A stretch of 64,000 nt of DNA from Astragalus membranaceus. Taxonomy: Eukaryota > Streptophyta > Magnoliopsida > Fabales > Fabaceae. The stretch covers positions 22,565,251 through 22,629,250 of the forward strand of contig CM076847.1 in assembly GCA_039519185.1 (NCBI GenBank), in the 5' to 3' direction. A model generated the notes under the pieces. That model worked only from the letters and a program-made list of their open reading frames with translations. It was not told where the DNA came from and ran no database searches. Position numbers and translations under genes: made by a program. Shown piece after piece: positions 22,584-33,140 of this stretch. How positions within the stretch are numbered: the stretch's first letter is position 1; the number at the start of each line of letters is the position of its first letter.

Positions 22584-24379
22584 TTTTTTTTTTTTTGGTC
22601 AATAGTTGTTTGATTTTCATTCAAAAGGGCAAGGCCCAAACCAATACAACCCAATAAGGAACAACAAGGCACCACACAGCAGTTGTGGGCTCAAGCTAAC
22701 AAAGCTAAAATAAACGGCAGCAGCCCAAACTATCAAGGCAAACATAGAGGCCCACTAAGATTCGACAAATAAAACGAAGGCAACCGGGTCAGCCCATGAG
22801 ATACAAGAAAGACGTACAAAGCAATAATTGAAACAAAAGACAGGAAAGGAAAACGACACAAAGACTGCGAATAGCTATAAACGGCAAGAAAACCTAGATC
22901 TGGAATTAGCGCAGGAACTTCACCAAAAAACCTCCACCATGATCAAATTCCTTCACCAGTTCAAGGGGGGTGGAAATCAAACACATGCAAATCACTTTGT
23001 GCCCGGAAACAATCGATGGAGATAGCATTACGAAGAGAATTCGGAGGAAGAACATTCCAGTTGTTCGAAAGGAGACCTCTTGAAGCCAAGCTAGCCAATT
23101 CATGAGCAACCATGTTTCCTTCCCGATTCGTCCAGGTAACAATGCTATCACCACCGATCTCTCTGAAATTGTTAATATCAGTGATAACACCTTGAATCTC
23201 ACCAAGTATCTTTGTTGAATTGCAAGCATCGACTAGCTTTTGACAATCAGATTCAAGAACAACAAACTGGAGACTCAAGGAGTTGGAGAGGGAAGCAGCT
23301 TCACGAAGACCGAACGCCTCAGCCATCAATGGTGAAGTAGCAAAAATCTGTTTGGTAAGTGAGGTAAGGATGTTACCTTTCTCATTCCTGCAAACAACTG
23401 CAATGAAACCCACCCCAGTAGTAGGGTTGAAAGTGGCATCAGAATTGATCTTCACATAGGGGGGGATTGGTGGTTTCCAATAACAAGGAGCCACTCTTAC
23501 CATAGGAATATGAGGGTTTTGGATGGTTGATATATTTGTTTGTGTATTGTTAGTGTATTCAAAGCTAGAAATGTTAACTCTTTGAAGAACACCCACAGGA
23601 TTAGGCTGATTACCTTCATGAATAAATTCGTTTCTCATCTTCCAAATGTTCCAAAGGGCAAATAAAAGCTTAGAAATACCTTGAGGATCTTTGTTTAGGA
23701 TAGATTCACAGACATTGATAAACCAACCATAAATAGTAGTCAACCCTTCTCTGACTGGCCCAGGAACAAGATTCAAACCAAACCAAAATGCCCTAGTCCA
23801 AGGGCAAAGAAGAAAGAGATGCTCTGTGGTCTCTGGTTCAAAGTTACAAATGACACAAAGATTAGAAGATGCAACTCTTTTCCTATATAAAGCATCCTTA
23901 GAGGGGAGAAAATCATTCATCAATCTCCACATAAAATGTTTGATTTTGTTAGGAACATTAGCCCTCCAAATGAAAGACCAAAGATCACTAGGCCTAGAAA
24001 TAGAAGAAGACGCACTAGTAGAGGGTTGAGCAGATCTAGCAGAAAGAGACTTGTAGCCAGAATTAACAGTATACAAACCATTACTAGTGAGAGGCCAAAA
24101 TAACTTGTCCTGAGTAGAAGTCCTAGAAACAGGCGTTTTAAGGGCTTCTATAGCAGACATAGGAGTGAGATTAGCTCTAAGTTTAGACAAATCCCATTCA
24201 CAGTCAGTGCCAATTAACTCCCCAACCATGGAAACCGTAGCATTGCTCTTCAGGATAGCTTTAGCCCCAGAGGCAGTCCATAAGTCATCAACAATGTGCA
24301 CAGCCTGACCTCTACCAATGTGCCATCTACCTTCAGCCTTAAGAAGAGAACGACCATGAATCAAACTCTTCCACAACTC
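22584..24379 (-). mobile_element. LINE-C, 5'-truncated L1-type LINE
   Basis: A poly(A) tail (T13, 22584-22596) and about 360 bp of 3' UTR precede a long open frame (22961-24376). The frame begins in the WKSLIHGRSLL region that follows RT and is truncated at the 18-bp duplication at 24380. It lacks endonuclease and RT, so it could never move by itself. The left copy of its target duplication is at 8239-8256. Confidence 0.88.
22961..24376 (-). CDS. LINE-C ORF2 C-terminal fragment: zf-RVT and RNase H, open
   Basis: An uninterrupted 471-codon frame is the C-terminal part of a plant L1 ORF2. It contains HIGRGQAVHIVDDLW, then zf-RVT (WRANVPNKIKHFMWRL, CVICNFEPETTEHLFLLCPW), then an RNase H domain (KINSDATFNPTTGVGFIAVV, ESDCQKLVDACN, NMVAHELASLA). 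The first Met is internal; the true start is missing because the insertion is 5'-truncated. That the frame has stayed open suggests a fairly recent insertion. Confidence 0.85.
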   Translation of the reverse strand: MWKSLIHGRSLLKAEGRWHIGRGQAVHIVDDLWTASGAKAILKSNATVSMVGELIGTDCEWDLSKLRANLTPMSAIEALKTPVSRTSTQDKLFWPLTSNGLYTVNSGYKSLSARSAQPSTSASSSISRPSDLWSFIWRANVPNKIKHFMWRLMNDFLPSKDALYRKRVASSNLCVICNFEPETTEHLFLLCPWTRAFWFGLNLVPGPVREGLTTIYGWFINVCESILNKDPQGISKLLFALWNIWKMRNEFIHEGNQPNPVGVLQRVNISSFEYTNNTQTNISTIQNPHIPMVRVAPCYWKPPIPPYVKINSDATFNPTTGVGFIAVVCRNEKGNILTSLTKQIFATSPLMAEAFGLREAASLSNSLSLQFVVLESDCQKLVDACNSTKILGEIQGVITDINNFREIGGDSIVTWTNREGNMVAHELASLASRGLLSNNWNVLPPNSLRNAISIDCFRAQSDLHVFDFHPP

Positions 24380-24397
24380 TTTATGAAACTAATGCTT
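24380..24397 (+). repeat. Right target-site duplication of LINE-C
   Basis: TTTATGAAACTAATGCTT is identical to 8239-8256. Together they define the pre-insertion site, in which 8238 was joined to about 24398. Confidence 0.9.
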
Positions 24398-24613
24398 GAA
24401 AGTGAATTACAAACAACTTTGGGCTTTTATTCATCCATTACTTTGTTTATCAATTCTACTCGTGACACCCACTTTTCTACTGCGGGCACCACTTAATAAC
24501 TTTAATTGCTACGCACATCTTTCTTCAGCCGTTGAAACCCTACGCATCCAACAACCTTCTGCCAAAAACGACTGTCGCTTTTTCTTCTTTGTTCTCATTC
24601 CCTCCTATTTAGT

Positions 24614-25268
24614 TAGAGGTGTTTGCGGTGAGGTTTCATTCGGTTTTAATCAAAAAAGTCATCTGAACCGAAAGGTAAAAATACATGTTGTTTGGTTTGG
24701 TTGACTTTCTAAAAAATATCTGAACCAACCCAAATCGAAGCAATGCAGTTTGGATTGATTTGGTTGGTTCGGTTTTTTAGTAATCGAAAATTATAATTTG
24801 ATCTAAAGTTAAATCATTTAATTTAACCCTAAAGAGCCAAATATAAAAAAAAGTGATTACTATTTTATCACATACGAACTACTAAACTTTAAATGTAGTA
24901 AAATTATAATCTAAACAAAATGTAGTAAAATTATAATCTCAAAAAAAAATATAGTAAAATTAAAATAGATACGTCATGTGACTAAGTATATAGTAACCCT
25001 TAAAAGGGTGTAAAACTGAGGCGGCGCATGTGTTTGTGGGACTAGATTAAATGGCCGTTTTTATTTTTTAATAATATATAATAATATGTGTTTTTTGGTT
25101 TGGTTTGGTTTTGGAAAAACAAACCGACATCCAAACCAAACCGATCGGTTGATTGAAAAAGTGACCCAAACACATCCAAACCAAAGTGATTTTTTTTTTG
25201 CAGTTTTCGGTTTAGATTGGTTTGGTTTGCGGTTTTCTATTGGTTTGTTTCGGTTTTGAACACCTCTA
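24614..25268. mobile_element. hAT-like non-autonomous element (MITE), 655 bp
   Basis: The ends are TAGAGGTGTTTGCGG and, inverted, TAGAGGTGTTCAAAACCG, a frequent plant hAT MITE terminus. They are flanked by 8-bp near-duplications TATTTAGT (24606-24613) and TATCTAGT (25269-25276). The interior is AT-rich and carries GGTTTGGTT / AACCAAACC inverted subterminal repeats. It has no coding region. Confidence 0.82.
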
Positions 25269-25276
25269 TATCTAGT

Positions 25277-25686
25277 CATAAAAAAATTACCAAACTTTAC
25301 ATTCCTGACATTATCTCAGTCATTCGAGACAAAAGCCACCTAGTATTTTCTCATTGGAGGAGTGTATATATGCGATTAAGGCCAGCACAGTCGTCATTTG
25401 GAAAAACCGATGTTGTTTTTGGATTCTTCACGTCAAGATCTTTGATAGGCAATACTCTCTTACTCATTTTGGTGAAGATGTCGATAGACTTGTTTTGTCT
25501 GCGATTTCAACTCCTGGCTTCGTTTTCGACCACACGGTGATTGTCTTGAATAATTGAGAATCAGTTTGTACTCATTGAAAATACTTCTTTCATTCTATCT
25601 AGATAGATTCGCAAGCCGATGCGTTTCTAAAAGGATTCCTTGTCAATCCCTCGTCTGTAAGTTTTAGGTAACTAGTTGATAGCTCG
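25277..25686. other. No recognised gene
   Basis: Short open frames are present on the plus strand (25217-25557), but no family is recognised and no splice or codon pattern supports a gene. Confidence 0.4.
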
Positions 25687-27019
25687 ACACTACGCCAGAT
25701 CTTGAGAAAAAGGGCACCATATTGGGAAGTGTTCTTGATGTAAGCGCTACATTTGGTAGAAACGCGCAGGGGCAATGGGCAGCGCTCCTGCTGTAAGCGC
25801 TTCCTATAAGAGAACGCGTTGGGGCGATGGGCAGCGCTTTTTAGGAAACGCTGCCTATAGGAGAACGAGGATGTGGCGATGGACAGCACTTTTTAGGGAG
25901 AACGCTGCCTATTACTAGTACTTTATTTCAATTCGCCCGTGTTCCTTTCTTTCTCTCTAACGTTCAGACTTCTCAGAAACCCTTTCTTTCTCTTTTTCGC
26001 TCTCCACTCAAGCTCAAGCTCAAACTCAAGCTCAAGCTCTCTCCTTACGTCCTCAAGTCGTCGTTCCACCATCGTTCCACCGTGTTGGTTCGTTGTTGCA
26101 GCGCCGTCGTTCGTTCTCCCTACCTCTCTCTGTTTCTCTCCCGTAAGAAGGTGAGTTGGAATCCTTCACCTTTTGTTGTTGTTCTTTTGATACTATTTTA
26201 TTAATTTGGCTTTGCATCTTCTTCATTTTCATATTATTTTTTGAAGGTTAGTAAGAGGAACCAACACACAGTGCTTGCGTAGGATTCCCATCTGGTATAG
26301 GTTTCAGTATTAATTTTTTCTTTTAATGTTTCGTATTTTTCTGGCAATTTTAAGCTCTAATATGTACATAAAGTAGTTGATGAAATGTCTACTTCACAAA
26401 TAAATTAATGGTGCTTACATATTTGTTCTATTTGCTCTTGCTGGATTGTTGTTGTTTAATGATAAAACCTGTCTTTCGTAGGTTCCATGTTGATAAAATG
26501 TCTTCAGTCCATGTCTATGTGAGGCTGCACAAAGGTCAGACCAAGTTAAGCTATGTGATTTTGGAAGTACAAAAATGCTGGTGTGCTATAGCAATTTATT
26601 TTCTTACGCTGGTATCTTCTCTGCTCAACAGGAAGCTGGGGAGCACTCCCTCTTTTTGTAATTTTTGTATAATGTATATTAGTATAATGTAATTTTTGAA
26701 TTGGATTTATTTTGGTAGTAATAGTGTTAAATTTATTTTTTAATTTGTTGTTAGCTAGTTTATATATATGTTGTTAAGTATACATAATGAATTGGATTGG
26801 ATTGGATTGGTTGTATATGATCAGGAAAATTGCAAATGTAAAAGGGAAAATAAACAAAAACAGAAAAAAATATACAATGGGCAGCGCTTGTAGGCCAAAG
26901 CGCTGTAGGCCAAAGCGCTAAGGGAATGAGCAGCGCTTTGGCCTACAAGCGCTGCCCATTGTGTTAGCGCCTTTTAGGAATGAGCATCGCTTACGTTGAA
27001 AAGCGCTACCCATGGCTAT
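25687..27019 (+). mobile_element. Truncated CACTA-like element with captured 5' gene segment
   Basis: It begins CACTACGCCAGAT, a CACTA-type terminus. Subterminal motifs of the form GGGCAGCGCTT and AAGCGCTGCCC recur at both sides (25740-25915 and 26878-27012), partly as inverted pairs. Between them, 25920-26700 looks like a host gene leader: a CT-rich 5' UTR, a CAAGCT repeat, and apparent GTGAGT / TAG splice sites. The opposite terminus was not found; the sequence stops at the LTR at 27020. Confidence 0.6.
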
Positions 27020-27953
27020 TGTTGCGTTAAAAACACACTTAGAGCAAGTGTACTTTCTCACAGAAGTAGTATAAAAGATTATCATATCCACAGAGATTAA
27101 TTAACAAGTACCAAACTAATTAGGATTGTATATTGTTTAGACGAACCAATAATAGCGCAGTAATGTAAACTAAATAAAAATGATTAAATAACAAATAGTA
27201 AAATACAAGATTCAGTCAATGGAGAGAGAGGCCTAGGGTCACAGTTTCACTTGCAAGATTCGATACCCCTATGTCTAATTCTACCCGAATTCCTTTATTT
27301 TATTTAATTACCAATCCCTTTACTAAAACTATTAATCCGTTTGGTCATTCGTGATTAATATTCTTTTTCCTAAACTAACCCTTGTTTGGTCATGCAAGAA
27401 TTTAAGTTGAGGAAAAGCATAAAGAACAAAAAGGTTGAATGATTAGAAGACTAAATTAAAGTTGGTCATGCATTAATTATAGCCTCAATTATCTTATAGG
27501 TCCACCAACTAATTGCAGTACGGTCGCTGATCAACTAATTGATTATGAACATGCAAAGGGTGATCAATCCTAAGAACGTGATTAAATTACTAGGACAATA
27601 TTAATTGAAATAAAAATAGGAATTCAAATTATGAAATAAAACATAAAAAGGTCCCTAATCAAGCACGATCCACCTAAGATCATAGACGAGGATTTCGGTA
27701 TCCAGAGTAATGAAGAACAATAAAATAGAAATTAGAGTTATGAATTACAGAAATAAAAATATCCCAAAAATAGAGAAACTCTTATTCTGAGTCTTCAGTC
27801 TCATTTTTCTGCTACCAAGCTCACTCACAGTGTCAATAACATATACCAATTCTTCTTCACTCCCTGCGCTCCAATCTTTGTGTTGTGCGGCTCCTTTGTT
27901 TCTAATTCTTGCGTCCGTCCTTTCTCCATGTTGTCCTTCTCCATGTTGCAGGA

Positions 27954-28018
<65 letters not shown>

Positions 28019-28020
28019 CG
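27020..28020 (-). mobile_element. LTR fragment, minus orientation, same family as 7205-8192
   Basis: The reverse complement matches 7300-8192 and ends at the same TAACGCAACA terminus. The similarity fades upstream of about 28000, where an AT microsatellite occupies the position of the TATA box. No PBS, gag or pol adjoins it. The upstream end of the LTR is not resolved. Confidence 0.65.
27957..28016. repeat. AT dinucleotide microsatellite
   Basis: About 30 uninterrupted AT units lie at the promoter position of the minus-strand LTR. Apparent tyrosine-isoleucine repeat ORFs across it are artefacts. Confidence 0.95.
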
Positions 28021-28330
28021 TAGGTTTCCGTGCTATCCTTTCTCTCCAAGTCACATCTTCAACTTCTTTTCATTTTTTTTTAATTTCAATTAGCCTTGGG
28101 CTTTCAATTAGACGTGGGCCATTTCCTTTCAATTCCAACAATTGGGCCATGTGGGGTCTTTCCTTTCTTTCTATTGCCCCTTTATTTCTTTCCTTTCTTT
28201 CTAATTACGGTTCATCGATAACAGACCTTATTTTTAATACCCTAAATGAAGTTCAAAAGATTGAAAAGCTTTACATGTCGATTACCAAATGCATTCACTA
28301 ATATAAAAGGTGTGACCAAGTCATATATAT
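28021..28330. other. No recognised gene
   Basis: CT-rich and AT-rich sequence lies between the minus-strand LTR and the copia fragment. It may hold the rest of the LTR U3 region. Nothing coding is recognised. Confidence 0.35.
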
Positions 28331-28614
28331 CAGCTGTTAATTAATGCTCTGATAAAAACAGATGTCTCTGTTGAACAATCTAATATTACAAAGAAGTCTC
28401 AGTCGTTCCTGAAGCTTGGTAGATCAGTCAGTTGCAAAGATAAAAATTTTCGAAAAAGAAAAGGAGCAAGATAGAAATATTGTCCAAGTGAGGATATATA
28501 TAGAAACTCTAAAAGAGTCTTCTGACATAACCGACATTTCAGTCCCAGAAGAGACTAATCAGGTACATGAATTTCATGAAAATAAAGAGATCTCATTATG
28601 TCACTAAAGGAATA
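28331..28614 (+). pseudogene. Ty1/copia pol fragment, left half, split by CACTA
   Basis: The translation at about 28500-28607 (TDISVPEETNQV, HENKEISL) resembles the linker between integrase and reverse transcriptase in plant Ty1/copia polyproteins. It stops at the CACTA at 28615 and resumes at 40632. With the 12-kb insert and one copy of the 3-bp duplication removed, the reading frame passes through the junction as Arg-Asn-Glu-Val. Confidence 0.7.
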
Positions 28615-28844
28615 TACTACAAGAATAAGCTCCGTTTCCTACTAAACTTTCCGACGAACTCTTATCCGTCGCAATTTCCAAAGGATTTCTAACGAAAAAG
28701 TCGTCGCAAATGTTCAGCAAAAGAGGCGCTAAAATTCCCGCTTACGTTTGCGACGAAATTGTTTTTCGTCGCAAATTTCCGACGGATATTTTCGTCGGAA
28801 ACCTCTAAAAGTCCGTCGCAAAGTAACAGATCCCAAATTAAAGG

Positions 28845-29170
28845 GTGGCTCTTCCCACGACCTCTCATTTCACGCATTCCACTCTCACTTCTCTCTCAGT
28901 CGCCTCCCTCTCGTCTTTCACCCTCGATTGCTCACTCTCCTCCGCCATTGCTCACTCTCAGTCGCCTCCCTCTCCTCCGCCATTGCTCACTCTCGCACTC
29001 GACCATCATTCTCTCTTCTCATCCAAAACACTCTCGTCTCTCCCTCTATCAATCAGCAGCGACACCTCTCTCTCTCTCTCTCTCTCTCAACCACCACAAC
29101 CCTCACCTCTTCCGCCGGTCATACCTCCATGACCGCCTCTACATCACCTCCCGCCTTGCTCGAAGCACCA
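28845..29170 (+). other. CT-rich leader-like segment inside the outer CACTA
   Basis: Pyrimidine-rich sequence with CTC and TCTC repeats resembles a plant 5' UTR or transit-peptide coding exon. It is cut at 29171 by the inner CACTA and continues at 35222. Its parent gene is not recognised. Confidence 0.4.
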
Positions 29171-30169
29171 CACTAGTGCAAAAATGGGAAAAGAATTAGA
29201 CATTTAAAGTCAGGCGCTCAGATGCCTGACTACATAAGTAGACACAGTGGCAAACTTGTAATTAAAAGGCAAAACTCGCGAGTTTTAAAGTCAAGCGAAT
29301 ACACGCCTGACTTCTAAAGTGAAAAAATAGGAAAAAATTAGACTTTTGAAGTCATGCTATCAGACGCGCGACTACATAAGTAGACACGGTGGCAAACTTG
29401 TAATTAAAAAGTAAAGTTTTAAAGTCACGCGTATACACGCCTGACTTCTAAAGTACTAAAATATCTTAATTCAGATACAACTCTCGCAAAACACACTTCG
29501 CTCTCATACCCTCTCATTCGCACTCTCATTCGCATCTCGTCGCCTCTCCTTCGCGTATTCATCACTGCATCTCACTCCATAGAAGACGATCTCACTCCGT
29601 TCGCGTCTCACTTCATCTCGCCTCTCATTCGCGTATTCATCCTGCATCTCACCGCATCACTGTAGAAGACGATCTCACTGCATCTCACTCCCTTGTGTAG
29701 AAGCTTGTGTAGAAGACGATCTCACTCCGTTCGCCTCTCACCGCATCTCGCTATCTCGCCCTGACATTCCTCCTCTCTCTATCCCCCTCCGTTCACCGCC
29801 CTCTCTCACATCGCGAACGACAACCACCGTACACCAACAGAAACCCTATCTCACCAACAACCACCCTCAGATCTCAGATCTGTCGTCACCGTCGTCACCT
29901 TCTGTCTCAGATCTCGTCACCGTCGTCACCTTCTGTCTCAGATCGCGTTGCTGTTGCAGAATTTCAAACCCTAAAAACACACACCTGTGATTTTTGTAGA
30001 TCTGATACTTAGGGTCTTAATCGGACAACCAAACTAAGGTAAAAACCTTATTATTTTTCTGTTTATGTTCTTCTTTGTTATTTTCTAACATGAACCCTAA
30101 TTTGGTTCTTTGATGTTTGTGATTTCCATTCATTGTGATTTTGTTCCCCACTAAAGTAGTCAAGTCCAA

Positions 30170-30709
30170 ATGGAAAACGAGCTTAAGATCCGGGAAGTTT
30201 CAAAAACAAAATACGATTGTCTCTTATTTGGTAAGCCGAGACTTTCATAATAAGCATTTTATATTTCTTTCTCACGTGCTTCATTGTCCTAATTTGATTT
30301 TCATAATTTCAGATATAGATGATACCCTTTATCCTTCGAGTTCTGAAATATCTGCCCAAATACCAAACAATATCGAAGGTAATGAATTTGTCACCCATGG
30401 ATGTGTATAAAGTTTTGGTATTTTTGTTGTAGTGTGAATTCACTTATTTATTAAAACTATTACACAGAGTATATGCTTCAAAAGCTTGGAATGGCCTGCT
30501 AAAGTTCCCGAATTATCCTATTCATTATACAAGACTTATGGAACAACAATGGCCAGTCTAAGGGTACTATGTAATTAACTTTTGATGATTTGTAACAAAA
30601 CATTGTTTATAAAATGCAAATATGATAATCGATGATAATGGAGCCAATCATGTTGTCTCTTTTTGTCACAGGCAATTGGCTATGACTTTGACTATGACGA
30701 CTTTCATAG
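30170..30709 (+). pseudogene. Captured fragment: HAD-type pyrimidine 5'-nucleotidase-like gene (SDT1 type)
   Basis: Four exons with GT-AG introns can be read: 30170-30230 (MENELKIREV..YDCLLF), 30313-30378 (DIDDTLYPSSSEIS), 30468-30563 (YMLQKLG, then KVPELSYS..YGTTMASLR after a one-base slip) and 30672-30709 (AIGYDFDYDDFH). In the intact family the DxDxT nucleophile motif lies at the N-terminus of a HAD phosphatase of about 280 residues. Only the first third is present, and the frameshift makes it non-functional. Retained introns show capture from genomic DNA. Confidence 0.8.
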
Positions 30710-30814
30710 GTAACTTTTCATTTGTTTGTCCATTTGTTTTGTATCACTATTACTCTTATTACTAGTTGGCCATTATTAGTGATCTATTTTGCTTTGTATT
30801 GTTGCTATCAATAG

Positions 30815-31297
30815 GAATTTAAAGGCTATGTCTTCAAGATCACTGGTGGGCGTGACAAACAAGGATTCCCAATGAAGCAGGGAGTGTTGACACCTGGTCG
30901 TGCCCGACTCTTGCTGCACAGAGGTACCGATTCTTCACCTATTGCTCTTTCAGTTTATTACTCTATCATAAACTGATTATAGTTATAATTGGTGTAGTAA
31001 CTTGAAAATTTTGCCTATTTCAAGTCCTGCTTCTTTGTTACTCCAGTCTCTATTATTTTCGTGATTTTTTGTTTTTGTTTGTGGACATCTGTATTTTATT
31101 GAAAATACTTTTGGCTTTCCATTGAAATTCACTTGTTACTGGAGTCAGGATTCATAGGCAAGCTTGTTCTTATTTGGTTAATTTTGTTTGTGTTATGGAT
31201 TTGTGCAGGAACTCCTTGTTTTCGTGGGTATGGTAGGCGTAATGGAGAGCGTAGAAGAAAGTCTGTTCGCAGATGCATTGTTAGCCCCGAGCTCTCT
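30815..31297 (+). pseudogene. Captured fragment: 40S ribosomal protein S6 (eS6)
   Basis: Exon 30815-30923 reads EFKGYVFKITGGRDKQGF and then PMKQGVLTPGRARLLLHR. After an intron, 31209-31297 reads GTPCFRGYGRRNGERRRKS and VRRCIVSPELSV. This is the central part of eS6, a small-subunit ribosomal protein of about 250 residues. It stops abruptly at about 31297, where asparagine synthetase sequence begins with no intron between. N- and C-termini are missing. Confidence 0.9.
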
Positions 31298-31790
31298 GTT
31301 TTGTCCTACTATCTGGAGGTTTAGATTCTTCATTGGTTGCATCCATTACTTCTCGCTACCTTGCAATTACAAACGCTGCTGAACAATGGGGATCTAAATT
31401 GCATTCATTTTGTGTTGGCCTTGAGGTGCATATTTATGAATATCATTGTCACTTTTTTGTGTATTTATTATGTTTGAAACAAGACATTTAATATTGTATT
31501 ACTATTTGATCATCTTATTTTGAGTAGGGCTCACCTGACCTGAAGGCTGGGAAAGAAGTTGCAGACTATCTAGGAACTGTCCACCACGAGTTTACCTTTA
31601 CAGTCCAGGTAACGAACAGAACCTTCAATCCATTCAGTCTACAATTTGGGACCCTTCAATTTTCAAAATTAAAATCTTTAAATGATTTATTTATGTATTT
31701 AATTATACAGGATGGTATAGATGCTATTGAGGATGTTATATACCATGTTGAAACATATGATGTTACTACAATTAGAGCAAGCACACCTAT
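31298..31790 (+). pseudogene. Captured fragment: asparagine synthetase (glutamine-hydrolysing)
   Basis: Three exon pieces can be read: about 31298-31425 (VLLSGGLDSSLVASITSRYL, then NAAEQWGSKLHSFCVGLE), 31528-31608 (GSPDLKAGKEVADYLGTVHH) and 31711-31790 (DGIDAIEDVIYHVETYDVTT). They include the SGGLDSS ATP-pyrophosphatase loop of the synthetase domain. The enzyme makes asparagine from aspartate and glutamine in the cytosol. Here the piece is fused directly behind eS6 sequence, and the eS6 frame runs into a stop at once, so no hybrid enzyme would be made. Confidence 0.92.
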
Positions 31791-32207
31791 GTAAAATCCC
31801 GATTTAAAGAATCTAATATATGTTGGTTGTCTGTTTAACTTTCTGATTTTACTAAGTTATATTTATAAGCACTTTGTCTATGAAGTGGTGTTGGTGCAAT
31901 GTCCTTAGCTATACTTTCAACGTATTCTTATTTTAGTTCTGCTTGCTGTGATACTTGGCACGTGTATGTTTTAGTACTGTCATAAGGAAACATTTTCATG
32001 TGGCATCTTTCTATGTAAGATAGATGTCTTTGCACCATTGAAACATGTGTTGCTTTCTTATGTTGGCTTTTGATAAGAATCCACAAGCCTAAAATGCTGT
32101 GAACTGAAATGGATCTTCTAACTATTTTTGTATATACATAGACCCCATTTTCTTCGAATTTTCCCCCTTTATTATCTTTTGAATTCGGTTTTTTTTTGTC
32201 TTGGCAG

Positions 32208-32252
32208 TGGTGTTAGGCCTTTTGGAGTGTCCCTGCTGGTTGCTGGCTATGA
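32208..32252 (+). pseudogene. Captured fragment: 20S proteasome alpha-2 subunit
   Basis: After a splice acceptor (CAG at 32205-32207), GVRPFGVSLLVAGYD matches the conserved core of the proteasome alpha-2 (PAB / PSMA2) subunit. Only about 15 codons are present. It joins RbcS sequence within the shared bases TATGATGG, which suggests microhomology at the junction. Confidence 0.75.
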
Positions 32253-32355
32253 TGGAAGATATTGGACAATGTGGAAGTTACCTTTGTTTGGTTGCACTGA
32301 AGCTTCTCAAGTGTTGAAGGAGCTTGATGAGGCTGTTAAGGAGTATCCCAATGCC
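32246..32355 (+). pseudogene. Captured fragment: Rubisco small subunit (RbcS) exon
   Basis: YDGRYWTMWKLPLFGCTEAS and then QVLKELDEAVKEYPNA is the mature-protein core of the nuclear RbcS gene, whose product pairs with RbcL in the chloroplast. It is in frame with the preceding proteasome piece. After PNA the similarity stops and about 150 further open codons (to 32587) belong to no family recognised here. The transit peptide and C-terminus are absent. Confidence 0.88.
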
Positions 32356-33140
32356 TGCTGGCTACTGATGCAGTTGAACACAAAGAATTGTGATATTGTT
32401 GTAGGAGGAATACAATTTGGTCTGATGGGATGTCTGGGCAATGTCTCTACCTTCGCTGCTGAGTTTAATGCAATGAGAGAAAATGTCCCTTTTAGAAAAT
32501 GTCCCTACAGACTACAATGGCAATTTTGTCTTGCTTTAATTGAACTCAAAATACAACTATTTCATAAACTTTATTTTGTAGTTGGATGAGATTTAGTGAT
32601 CCATCTGTTGCATGGATGGAGGAAGCTACTAATTAACTTTAGTCAATATAATATATTCTTATTTCTTAGAACATGCTACAAGGATTGCTTTGTTTGTCTT
32701 TTATATTTTCTTCATATATTTATATTTGGATCTGCTTGCTTTTTCCACCAATAACTCAATAACATGTCTTATAGGTAACATAAGTTTTATTTATCTGCAT
32801 CTATTGTGATGCTATACTATTGTGTTTTTAATCTGCTGCCTGTATAATTTGATATACACATTCACTAATTTACACACTTAACAGTAATGCTTACGTTGTT
32901 TGTGCTTTCCCCTATCTTCAGGTTTTGATGCTCTAACAAATTAATGCTCACCCTCTATCTTTTCCATTGGATTCAGATTTAGCCAAAGATAGAATAACAA
33001 AGGAAGAAGAAGAACAGGACAGAATACTGAACTGAAATCGCAGAAGGAAATCACTCCATTGAGATACTTTTTTCTAGGGTTTGCTTATATGGACTTACTT
33101 TATATTATTTGCCATAATGTGTTCATGCTCAGTACCATAA
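32356..33140 (+). other. Unassigned captured sequence inside inner CACTA
   Basis: Open codons continue in the RbcS frame (CWLLMQLNTKNCDIVVGGIQ) to 32587 without a recognised family. A short KDRITKEEEEQDRIL-like run lies at about 32980-33035. These are probably further captured pieces, but their parents are unknown. Confidence 0.35.

Noticed and set aside
27909..28301. Tyr-Ile repeat proteins on both strands
   Set aside because: They are translations of the AT microsatellite.
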